Assembly: GCA_965372465.1 (NCBI GenBank)
Contig: CBDVCK010000265.1
Location: forward strand, 1 to 5,295
Reading direction: 5' to 3'
DNA from: GCA-020348445 sp965372465
GTDB taxonomy: Archaea; Thermoplasmatota; Thermoplasmata; GCA-020350865
DNA length: 5,295 nt
Position numbers and translations under genes: made by a program
Part shown: positions 1 to 5,009 of the stretch, one piece after another
How positions within the stretch are numbered: the first letter of the stretch is position 1
Layout of the letters: every line of letters begins with the position of its first letter
Notes under the pieces: model-generated
The model's database searches: none
What the model was told of the DNA's origin: nothing
The model's input: the letters and a program-made list of their open reading frames with translations, nothing else

Positions 1-1
1 C

Positions 2-697
2 CCCCATTCATCGAAAATTGGTTCTATTTTGATCATGGAATCCAATGTAATTCAAGTAAATGTCAATGAAATCAAGGATTTTTATGCAATTGTATATATC
101 CGTAACGGGAGTACGCTTGACAATAGAGAGGTGATTATTGAAGTTTCCATTGATTGCTCAATTTCTATCTCATCAGAATATCCCAATACTATGTATGTTG
201 ATACAAATGGACTTGGAGATCAAAATATAAGCTTCCAAGTAGACTATACCTCGGAAGATTTAAAATCCGGTACATACGTTTGTATAATAAATATTGACCT
301 TCTATATTCCATCAATGGATCGGTATTTCAGGATAGCTATGAATTTCATAATACTATTATTCTTGAGAGCATAACTAGTTCCGAACTTCTGTGGTGGGCT
401 GAAGGGGGAGTTCTTTTAAATTGGCTGATTTTTACTGTACTTTTCACAGTTATTAGGGAAGGAAAGATTGGATTAAAAAACTCAATGAATAGGATTTTAG
501 GAATTCTAGCAATTTCTATTCCCCTCTCACTAGTAGTCTTCCTTCAATTTTTAAAGGAATTTCAGGGAGGTACATATGCTATTAGCATACTCTCGGCTTT
601 AGGAATTGGTTTCTTCTGGCATGCGGGACTCGAAGGAATGGGCACTAGACTCTTTAAAACCAGAGATATGGCAAAAACGAAGGAAGAAAAAACATAA
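2..697 (+). CDS. Membrane-anchored protein with beta-rich ectodomain, C-terminal part (5' end outside window)
   Basis: The frame is open to the left edge, so this is the C-terminal 231 residues of a longer protein. The TTG at 29 and ATG at 35 have no ribosome binding site and are probably internal codons. Residues 1-128 (counted from base 2) alternate hydrophobic and polar residues like an Ig-like or CARDB-type beta sandwich. Three hydrophobic segments follow at about 136-151, 165-184 and 191-209. The loop after the first (REGKIGLK) and the tail (KTRDMAKTKEEKT) are basic, so the predicted topology is ectodomain outside, C-terminus in the cytoplasm. The protein is AT-rich in codon use. Archaeal surface proteins often have such beta modules followed by membrane helices, but I recognise no specific family and assign no function. 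It is convergent with the kinase gene that follows. Confidence 0.75.
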   Translation, partial: PHSSKIGSILIMESNVIQVNVNEIKDFYAIVYIRNGSTLDNREVIIEVSIDCSISISSEYPNTMYVDTNGLGDQNISFQVDYTSEDLKSGTYVCIINIDLLYSINGSVFQDSYEFHNTIILESITSSELLWWAEGGVLLNWLIFTVLFTVIREGKIGLKNSMNRILGILAISIPLSLVVFLQFLKEFQGGTYAISILSALGIGFFWHAGLEGMGTRLFKTRDMAKTKEEKT

Positions 698-812
698 ACA
701 ATTCCTAAAAAATTTACTTGAGAAACAAGGATAATTATTCAAAATACTTCATTGAGGACATTTTAAATATTCATAATCGTTACTTGTTTTAAATTATAAT
801 ATTAATAACGGA

Positions 813-819
813 TTTTTTT
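813..819 (+). terminator. T-tract, possible archaeal terminator for the membrane-protein gene
   Basis: A run of seven T lies in the AT-rich convergent gap, about 115 bases after the plus-strand stop. Archaeal RNA polymerase commonly terminates at T-runs of five or more without needing a hairpin. On the minus strand, the run at 707-712 (six A on the plus strand) could serve the convergent kinase gene in the same way. No clear stem-loop accompanies either run. The rest of 698-857 is AT-rich and shows no gene. Confidence 0.35.
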
Positions 820-857
820 AAAAGATAAATTAGGAATTGAGTGAAAGTATTGTTATC

Positions 858-1763
858 CTAAAACCTCACCCCGACATCGCTCATAAGAGCAGCCCAGGAC
901 CCTTTTTTCTGGACTGTAAGGGATGCTAAATATGTGCCCATTCCAGCCGCTTTTCGGGTATCTTTTGAAACCAGGTAATTCCCTAAAAAGCCTCCTATGT
1001 AGGAATCCCCGCATCCAGTGGAATCCACCACAGGAACAACCCTTGCCTTGATCTCATGAAAATTTGTTCCATCGTAGACCGAGGAACCTTCCTTTCCCAG
1101 GGTGATTGCCACTACATCCACACCCTCATTATGGAATTTTAAGGCCATCTCCTTGGGCTCCTCTAAACCGGTTATGGCCCCAGCCTCTTTCTCATTTGCA
1201 AATATAATATCCACCGCCTTCCAATCTACCTTGCCAAAAAAATCCTTCTTGTATTCCCCGGAAAAATACTCTGAAAAACTGAGGGAGAGAAAATCACAAT
1301 GACCCTTCAGCCTCTGCACAAGCTCCAACTGCTCTGTAGGCTGCAGGGGGCAGACATGAACCCACTCTGTTCTTGGCAGGGGTTTGATATCCAGGTTCTC
1401 CAAAATACGTTCGTTGCATTCAATTGATTGGGGATTTCCCTCTTCATTGTACTTGATTGCGACCTGCAAGCTCTTCCCTTTTTCCGATATCTCCACCTTC
1501 GAGATATCCACATTCAGATTTTTTAATACCGAAAGCCACTCCATGGGAAAGTCATTTCCGACTTTGGAAAAAATCGAGGTGGTGGTGCCAAGCTGAACCG
1601 AGGCAGTGGCAACAGCTGCTGCAGAGCCTCCTGGCGAGGAAGGAATCTCAAAGGCAGGATGTGTGATATTGTCTATTGCCAGATGGCCAATCACTGCAAG
1701 AGTGTGTTTTTCCTGATTGTGAAGTTGGGCTTTTATCAAGGGATTATACATTTGTGGTTGCAT
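858..1763 (-). CDS. PfkB/ribokinase-family carbohydrate (or nucleoside/polyol) kinase
   Basis: This 301-residue protein has the usual length and motif order of PfkB kinases, which transfer the ATP gamma-phosphate to a sugar, nucleoside or polyol hydroxyl in the cytoplasm. Visible motifs are the N-terminal strand VIGHLAID (24-31), the substrate-side glycine motif PGGSAAAVA (44-52), VGNDFPMEWL (68-78), the NxxE metal/phosphate motif N190-E-K-E193, TLGKEGSSVYDG (221-232) at the ATP site, and the PfkB signature DSTGCGDSYIGGFL (247-260). This holds the GxGD anion hole with D253 as catalytic base. The first ATG is chosen because a TATA-like box lies about 30 bases upstream, which suits a very short leader. 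Only a weak TGTGAT stands before it; Met5 is an alternative start. The gene diverges from a sugar isomerase/epimerase. Such pairs occur in fructoselysine (FrlD/FrlC-like) and inositol pathways, but the substrate here is unknown. Confidence 0.9.
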   Translation of the reverse strand: MQPQMYNPLIKAQLHNQEKHTLAVIGHLAIDNITHPAFEIPSSPGGSAAAVATASVQLGTTTSIFSKVGNDFPMEWLSVLKNLNVDISKVEISEKGKSLQVAIKYNEEGNPQSIECNERILENLDIKPLPRTEWVHVCPLQPTEQLELVQRLKGHCDFLSLSFSEYFSGEYKKDFFGKVDWKAVDIIFANEKEAGAITGLEEPKEMALKFHNEGVDVVAITLGKEGSSVYDGTNFHEIKARVVPVVDSTGCGDSYIGGFLGNYLVSKDTRKAAGMGTYLASLTVQKKGSWAALMSDVGVRF

Positions 1764-1788
1764 GTTATCACAATCAAATCGGTAAATG

Positions 1789-1796
1789 AATATTTA
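1789..1796 (-). promoter_or_regulatory. TATA-like box of the kinase gene
   Basis: On the minus strand this reads TAAATATT, centred about 29 bases before the kinase ATG at 1763. Archaeal TATA boxes sit about 25-27 bases before transcription start, so the mRNA would be nearly leaderless. This fits the weak ribosome binding site. The site is a prediction by eye in AT-rich DNA. Confidence 0.45.
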
Positions 1797-1821
1797 GGTT
1801 TTGTGTATGTAATTCATATCA

Positions 1822-1834
1822 TTGAAAATTTCAA
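1822..1834. promoter_or_regulatory. 13-bp perfect palindrome in the divergent promoter region (possible operator)
   Basis: TTGAAA-A-TTTCAA is a perfect inverted repeat with a one-base centre. It lies between the two predicted TATA boxes of the divergent kinase and epimerase genes, about 30-50 bases upstream of each. This placement suits a dimeric transcription factor controlling both genes. The DNA is AT-rich, so chance is possible. Confidence 0.35.
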
Positions 1835-1877
1835 GAACTCGAAATCTTTTTTATGATTTACTCCCTTGCCACCTCAA

Positions 1878-1890
1878 TTAAAATATATTG
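1878..1890 (+). promoter_or_regulatory. TATA-like box upstream of the epimerase gene
   Basis: TTAAAATATATTG is a good archaeal TATA-like element centred about 22 bases before the ATG at 1906, which would give an almost leaderless mRNA. If a more upstream A/T box near 1849-1860 is used instead, the leader would include the GAAGGA at 1893-1898 as a ribosome binding site. The sequence alone does not decide between these. Confidence 0.45.
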
Positions 1891-1905
1891 ATGAAGGAAT
1901 ATATT

Positions 1906-2703
1906 ATGAAACTCGGAATCAAAGCATGGTGGAAAGATGCAGACATCATGGCCAAATTGGGCACGAAACTGATGGAGGTTCATATCGAGCCTGAGGATCT
2001 ATTTCAACATTATAAGGAGATGGTTGACACATTTCAAAGTATCTTCAATGACTACGAAATCGAACTTGTGGTGCACAACCAGGAGTACTGGATAGAGGGC
2101 GGGAATTACCAACTTGTTGATCTTGCCTCACCAAATGAATTGCAAAGAAATTATGCCAAAAAAATCGTCAAAAAGACTCTTAAGTTCGCTTCCGAAATCG
2201 GCGCATCTTATGTAATCGTTCACCCTGGAGGTATCTCGCCTGAGGTAACTGATAAGGATAAACTGCTGTCCTTACTTAAGAACTCGCTTAAAGAAATTGG
2301 AAATAGGCGTCTTATCGTGGAGAACATGCCGTGGTTTTACATTATGCGGGATGGCTCGATTTGGAGAAGCAATATTTGTATCTGGGCTGCGGATTTCTTT
2401 GAATTTTCGGATCTGGTAGGGGGAGTGACCCTTGATGTCTGCCATGCATACCTTTCAACCGAAATAGGAGGAAATGAATATATCGTGGATATGAAAAAAA
2501 CTGTTAAAAACTTAATACGCCACGTTCATGCCTCAGATGCAAAACCACCGCACCATGAAGGTGTGCAGATAGGGGAAGGAAAAGTGGATTTCAGCCTACT
2601 CCGGGATTTTAAGGTTGGAATCATACCCGAAATCCTAGGGGGTCATGAAAATGACGGAGAGGGATTTAAAATAGCAATTGAAAGGTTACAAAGCTATCAT
2701 TGA
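1906..2703 (+). CDS. Sugar isomerase/epimerase, TIM barrel, AP-endonuclease-2 (xylose isomerase-like) superfamily
   Basis: The 265-residue protein from ATG 1906 starts with the beta-1 strand MKLGIK, typical of this family. A GAAGGA seven bases upstream supports it. The TTG at 1888 and ATG at 1891 would add only five or six residues and are less likely. Candidate metal ligands follow endonuclease IV order: H57 (VVHNQ), H106 (VHPGG), E139 (VEN), D177 and H180 (LDVCHAY), H208 (HVHASDA) and E242 (IPEI). IGEGKVDF (222-229) matches the family's GEGxxDF element. The Asp and His that complete the third zinc site of E. coli endonuclease IV seem to be replaced by H217 and G219, so a one- or two-metal sugar isomerase/epimerase is more likely than a DNA repair nuclease. 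The gene diverges from a PfkB kinase, which suggests a shared sugar or polyol pathway. The reaction and substrate remain unknown. Confidence 0.8.
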   Translation: MKLGIKAWWKDADIMAKLGTKLMEVHIEPEDLFQHYKEMVDTFQSIFNDYEIELVVHNQEYWIEGGNYQLVDLASPNELQRNYAKKIVKKTLKFASEIGASYVIVHPGGISPEVTDKDKLLSLLKNSLKEIGNRRLIVENMPWFYIMRDGSIWRSNICIWAADFFEFSDLVGGVTLDVCHAYLSTEIGGNEYIVDMKKTVKNLIRHVHASDAKPPHHEGVQIGEGKVDFSLLRDFKVGIIPEILGGHENDGEGFKIAIERLQSYH

Positions 2704-2834
2704 CCTGATAGGTTGCAGTGTAACCAGTAACCCTGCCATTCCTGCCATGGAATGCCGCGTAATCAAATAGCAGCTTTGGGAATGGGCGCCTTGCCTGATT
2801 CCTGTATGGATACCGAGATAGACTTGTGATTTCT
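2704..2834. other. GC-rich convergent gap between epimerase and rpl12
   Basis: This 131-base gap lies between two converging genes and is about 49% G+C by hand count, while the other gaps in the window are visibly AT-rich. It holds no T-tract terminator on either strand. It carries a tandem octamer repeat, a short TAACCAG/TAACC repeat at 2721-2732, and a possible six-base-pair stem CATTCC/GGAATG (2737-2742 with 2749-2754). I find no convincing gene or known RNA in it. It may be overlapping 3' untranslated regions, a degraded gene or an unrecognised RNA. Confidence 0.4.
2732..2748. repeat. Tandem direct repeat of CCTGCCAT, two copies
   Basis: CCTGCCAT occurs at 2732-2739 and again at 2741-2748, with a nine-base period. 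It sits in the GC-rich convergent gap. Its meaning is unknown and it may be slippage in non-coding DNA. Confidence 0.5.
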
Positions 2835-3152
2835 TCAGCCGAAGAGGGCGCCAAGTCCTGCAGCGGCATCTTCTTCGGATGCTTCTTCCTTCTTTTCTTC
2901 TTTTTTCTTGCCTTTCTTCTGCTCTTTTGCTGGTGGTTCTCCGGAAGCAGGGGCAGGGGCTGCGACAGCTGCAACCTGGGCAGATGTGGCCATGGCCTCT
3001 TCTATGTTCACTCCTTCCAATGAGGCGGTCAAAGCCTTTACCCTGGATTCGTCAGGTTTTACACCTGCTGCCTCTAACACCTTTGTTATTCCCTGCTCGG
3101 ATATATCCTTTCCAGCTGCGTGGAGCAACATGGCGCTGTATATATATTCCAT
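2835..3152 (-). CDS. rpl12: Large-subunit ribosomal stalk protein P1 (archaeal L12)
   Basis: This 105-residue acidic protein is a full-length archaeal P1/aL12. Dimers bind the C-terminal helix of L10/P0 and recruit translational GTPases such as aEF1A and aEF2 to the 50S subunit. The N-terminal helical dimerisation domain (1-56, starting MEYIYSAMLLHAAGK) is followed by an Ala/Pro-rich hinge (57-72), a Lys/Glu-rich flexible stretch (73-95) and the conserved C-terminal GTPase-binding tail AAAGLGALFG (96-105). The ATG at 3152 has a strong GGAGG eight bases upstream. It is the last gene of the rpl1-rpl10-rpl12 operon, 18 bases after the rpl10 stop. No T-run terminator is visible after it, and transcription may run into the convergent epimerase gene. 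Confidence 0.97.
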   Translation of the reverse strand: MEYIYSAMLLHAAGKDISEQGITKVLEAAGVKPDESRVKALTASLEGVNIEEAMATSAQVAAVAAPAPASGEPPAKEQKKGKKKEEKKEEASEEDAAAGLGALFG

Positions 3153-3160
3153 ATTTCTCT

Positions 3161-3165
3161 CCTCC
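3161..3165 (-). promoter_or_regulatory. Shine-Dalgarno site of rpl12
   Basis: On the minus strand GGAGG (within CGGAGGAGAG) lies eight bases before the rpl12 ATG, inside the 18-base gap after rpl10. Such a strong site fits the need to make several P1 copies per L10. Confidence 0.85.
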
Positions 3166-3170
3166 GTATT

Positions 3171-4157
3171 TTATTGATCCTTATTTTCCGTATTTTTCGA
3201 AGAGGGCTCGTTTTCCTTTTTCTCTTCAGCCTTTACCTCTTCTGCCTTCTCTTTATTTTTTTTCTTTTCTTTTTTTGAGCCTTCTTTAGGTTCTTGGCTA
3301 CCTACCTTTAAATCAGGTAGGCTGGATTTCAAGGAAAGTGCCTGAATTTGAGCTTTTGTTAGTAGCAACCTTATAGAATCGGAATTTGGAATGTTTGCAT
3401 ATAATGCCAGGTTGAATGCGTTTTGATGGGCATTTTGTATCAGATGCGGGATATTGTCTTTTGTGGGATAGGAAACGAACATGGATATATTGAATGCTTG
3501 AGAGGAAGCAGTTTTAACATTCCTGAGGTAACTTTCTACATCTACATCAAGTACATCTCTTGCAAAGACGGTTTCGTTTTCAAAGCCTGCTATAAGAGAT
3601 AGGCCCACGGTCATGGGATAAATCTCAAGTCTTGTAAGCATCTTGGCCACATCACGGGGGATGCGCTCTCCCTCTTTTACCATGGTCTTGTCCTTTTTTA
3701 TAATGACCTTACCCCTTTCAATGGCAGCTGGAAACCCTGCTTTTTGCAACTCTCCTACAATAGGGCCAGGTTTAAAAGGTGTGTCACCCTCCTCTATATC
3801 GATATCTTCAGGTGCTACCTCTCCCCCCCTTGCAGGTGCCTTTATCTTTGTTGCTTCCATTGCCCGAAACAGCCTGAAAGGGTTGATTTCCGTGGTGATG
3901 ATGCCTCTTTGACCGTCCAGTTTATCAGAAAGTTGTTCTATGTTCTTCTTCTGCGCAGCAGCCCTTCCCAAGGCTATTCTCAGCAGCGTGTTTTTTGTTA
4001 CAATGAACTTGCTTTCAATTGGGAGATTCTTTCTTATCTGCTGAAGCTGGGATGCAGGGATTCCCTCTATATCGATTATACCTATTACCGGATTTTCCAG
4101 GAGCATATCGGTTAGAGCCTGGACCCTTGAAACCTTATATTTTGCCACATGTGCCAT
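3171..4157 (-). CDS. rpl10: Large-subunit ribosomal protein L10 / P0 (uL10) with atypical C-terminal tail
   Basis: The 328-residue protein anchors the P1 stalk to 23S rRNA near L11. The start is the ATG at 4157 (MAHVAKYK), with GGGGTGA five bases upstream. A GTG at 4166 lies inside that Shine-Dalgarno sequence and is rejected. The N-terminal rRNA-binding domain carries VTKNTLLRIAL, and the archaeal/eukaryotic insertion domain follows (region of GGEVAPEDIDIEEGDTPFKP). A helical spine that binds P1 dimers precedes a Lys/Glu-rich tail of about 45 residues. The protein ends ENEPSSKNTENKDQ, without the GALFG-type tail that many archaeal and eukaryotic P0 proteins share with P1. A -1 frame near the end encodes RALFEKYGK and then stops, using ten bases identical to the rpl12 ALF region. 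This may be a lineage trait, a frameshift or a sequence error. The gene begins 12 bases after the rpl1 stop. Confidence 0.96.
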   Translation of the reverse strand: MAHVAKYKVSRVQALTDMLLENPVIGIIDIEGIPASQLQQIRKNLPIESKFIVTKNTLLRIALGRAAAQKKNIEQLSDKLDGQRGIITTEINPFRLFRAMEATKIKAPARGGEVAPEDIDIEEGDTPFKPGPIVGELQKAGFPAAIERGKVIIKKDKTMVKEGERIPRDVAKMLTRLEIYPMTVGLSLIAGFENETVFARDVLDVDVESYLRNVKTASSQAFNISMFVSYPTKDNIPHLIQNAHQNAFNLALYANIPNSDSIRLLLTKAQIQALSLKSSLPDLKVGSQEPKEGSKKEKKKNKEKAEEVKAEEKKENEPSSKNTENKDQ

Positions 4158-4162
4158 ATTTT

Positions 4163-4169
4163 TCACCCC
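4163..4169 (-). promoter_or_regulatory. Shine-Dalgarno site that decides the rpl10 start
   Basis: GGGGTGA on the minus strand directly follows the rpl1 TAG and lies five bases before ATG 4157. It contains the GTG that would otherwise extend rpl10 by three codons, so the ATG is the better start. Confidence 0.85.
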
Positions 4170-4814
4170 CTACATCAGCCTCACAGATTTTCCCATTGTT
4201 GTTTTGATATATATCGAGGATATGTTCATCCTGCCTCTTTCCAGTTTTCCGATAAGCCTTTTTATAACAACATCAACATTCTCGGCCAAATCCTCGACGC
4301 TCATGTCCTTGGTTCCTACAGGTGCATGGAATGTCCTTCGGTCTTTGGATCTGATTCTAACGGTTTTTCTCAGGTTGTTTATTAGGGGCGCAGGGTCTGC
4401 AGAGGGCGGTATCGGTTTGGGCATCTTACCTCTGGGACCCAGGACAACACCCAGCTTTTTACCAATTGTAGGCATTAAAGGAGCTTCTGCAATAAAGAAA
4501 ACATGCTCGTTGGCCATCTTCTTTGCCTGTTTTTTATCATCTGCCAAATCGTCCAGTTCCTCTGGAGTGATCACCAAATCGGCAACAGCTTTTGCCTTGA
4601 TGGCCAGTTCCCCGCTACCAAAAACCGCAACTTTAATGGGCCTACCCCTTCCTTTTGGCAATAAAATTTCGTCGTCCACCCTGTTTTTGGGAATTGATAA
4701 ATCGATGTCCTTGAGGTTTATGGCCAGATCAACGCTTTCTTTGAATTTCCGTTCCTTGGAGGCCTCAAGGGCTTCCTTAACAACTTTGAGGGTCTTTTTC
4801 TCAGCCAAAGACAT
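4170..4814 (-). CDS. rpl1: Large-subunit ribosomal protein L1 (uL1)
   Basis: The 214-residue protein has the normal archaeal L1 length. L1 binds the mobile stalk of 23S rRNA, helps release deacylated tRNA from the E site, and in methanococci represses its own mRNA. Two-domain layout is visible: domain I from about 1-60 and 157-214, domain II between them. Key motifs are KVAVFGSGELA (61-71), IGKKLGVVLGPRGKMPKP (117-134) and the C-terminal RNA-binding stretch KTTMGKSVRL (204-213). ATG 4814 is the only upstream start in frame, because a TAG lies nine codons before it and no other start codon comes between. GGGGGA abuts this ATG with no spacer, whereas a TTG at codon 3 would have six bases of spacing; the exact start is therefore slightly uncertain. 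It is the first gene of the operon, with its own TATA box and a structured leader. L11 is not upstream. Confidence 0.97.
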   Translation of the reverse strand: MSLAEKKTLKVVKEALEASKERKFKESVDLAINLKDIDLSIPKNRVDDEILLPKGRGRPIKVAVFGSGELAIKAKAVADLVITPEELDDLADDKKQAKKMANEHVFFIAEAPLMPTIGKKLGVVLGPRGKMPKPIPPSADPAPLINNLRKTVRIRSKDRRTFHAPVGTKDMSVEDLAENVDVVIKRLIGKLERGRMNISSIYIKTTMGKSVRLM

Positions 4815-4820
4815 TCCCCC
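4815..4820 (-). promoter_or_regulatory. Shine-Dalgarno-like GGGGGA touching the rpl1 ATG
   Basis: On the minus strand GGGGGA is directly followed by ATG 4814-4812, which leaves no spacer. Relative to the TTG at codon 3 (4808-4806) the spacing would be six bases. The site directly follows the base of the leader hairpin, so folding or protein bound there could block ribosome access. Confidence 0.55.
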
Positions 4821-4858
4821 TGTAGTTTTCGCGAGAACCTAATTGATTCTCTCCTACA
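4821..4858 (-). promoter_or_regulatory. rpl1 leader stem-loop, candidate L1 autoregulatory site
   Basis: In the minus-strand RNA, UGUAG (4858-4854) pairs with CUACA (4825-4821). GAGAAUC (4851-4845) pairs with GGUUCUC (4839-4833), with one U-G pair and an AAUUA loop. The helices are joined by an asymmetric internal loop of two bases on one side and seven (GCGAAAA) on the other. Two helices with an asymmetric loop is the known architecture of L1-binding sites on 23S rRNA and on methanococcal L1 mRNA. The hairpin ends right at the GGGGGA before the rpl1 ATG. The pairing is seen; the regulatory role is inferred. Confidence 0.5.
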
Positions 4859-4905
4859 TTTGAGTTTAAATGTTTTCTTGTGGGTTTACCCTAATAAATC
4901 CCTTT

Positions 4906-4913
4906 ATTTATAA
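4906..4913 (-). promoter_or_regulatory. Strong TATA box of the rpl1-rpl10-rpl12 operon
   Basis: TTATAAAT on the minus strand, preceded by AAAGCC, is a near-consensus archaeal TATA box. Transcription would start near 4884, giving a leader of about 70 bases that includes the stem-loop at 4821-4858. Confidence 0.7.
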
Positions 4914-4928
4914 GGCTTTGCATGATTT

Positions 4929-4992
4929 TTTTGATATTTTGATTCAGGCAAAACATTAATTATACATCAAAACAATTATGTATATATCAAAA
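4929..4992. repeat. Four ATCAAAA heptamers, two in each orientation
   Basis: TTTTGAT occurs at 4929-4935 and 4937-4943. Its reverse complement ATCAAAA occurs at 4966-4972 and 4986-4992. The last two belong to near-identical 12-mers, TATACATCAAAA (4961-4972) and TATATATCAAAA (4981-4992), exactly 20 bases or about two helical turns apart. The cluster lies between the rpl1 TATA box and the start of the HEAT-repeat gene and may be a binding-site array. The DNA is AT-rich, so chance copies are possible. Confidence 0.4.
4960..4967 (+). promoter_or_regulatory. TATA-like box of the small HEAT-repeat gene
   Basis: TTATACAT begins 50 bases before ATG 5010. Start of transcription near 4989 would keep the strong Shine-Dalgarno sequence in the mRNA. 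A second candidate, TATATATC at 4981-4988, would put the start of transcription at the ATG and lose that site, so the upstream box is preferred. Confidence 0.4.
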
Positions 4993-4995
4993 TCC

Positions 4996-5003
4996 GGGGG
5001 GAG
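4996..5003 (+). promoter_or_regulatory. Shine-Dalgarno site of the small HEAT-repeat gene
   Basis: GGGGGGAG lies six bases before ATG 5010. It supports both the start and the reality of this short gene. Confidence 0.8.
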
Positions 5004-5009
5004 TCAATC

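Noticed and set aside
29..37. TTG or ATG start for the first gene
   Set aside because: The frame is open to the window edge, no ribosome site precedes them, and no signal peptide follows, although the protein has an apparent ectodomain.
1102..1666. Several short frames on both strands inside the PfkB kinase gene
   Set aside because: They overlap conserved PfkB motifs in the wrong frame and have no start signals.
2666..2974. Minus-strand frame of 102 codons overlapping rpl12 and the epimerase end
   Set aside because: It is out of frame with rpl12, starts inside it with a Lys/Arg-rich stretch made by the Glu/Lys codons, and resembles no known family. Only the part in the GC-rich gap is noted.
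2879..3289. Plus-strand frames rich in Leu, Phe and Pro opposite the rpl10 and rpl12 tails
   Set aside because: They look like membrane proteins only because they are antisense to Lys/Glu-rich tails.
4158..4166. GTG start adding three residues to L10
   Set aside because: The GTG is part of the GGGGTGA ribosome site; ATG 4157 gives the usual MAHVA-type archaeal N-terminus.
3643..4207. Plus-strand frames opposite rpl10 (3643-3912, 3744-4115, 4019-4207)
   Set aside because: They are antisense shadows of a conserved ribosomal gene, with no start signals.
4204..4842. Long open frame antisense to rpl1 (212 codons, plus strand)
   Set aside because: It mirrors the conserved L1 gene, has Ser/Leu-rich composition typical of an antisense shadow, and lacks a ribosome site.
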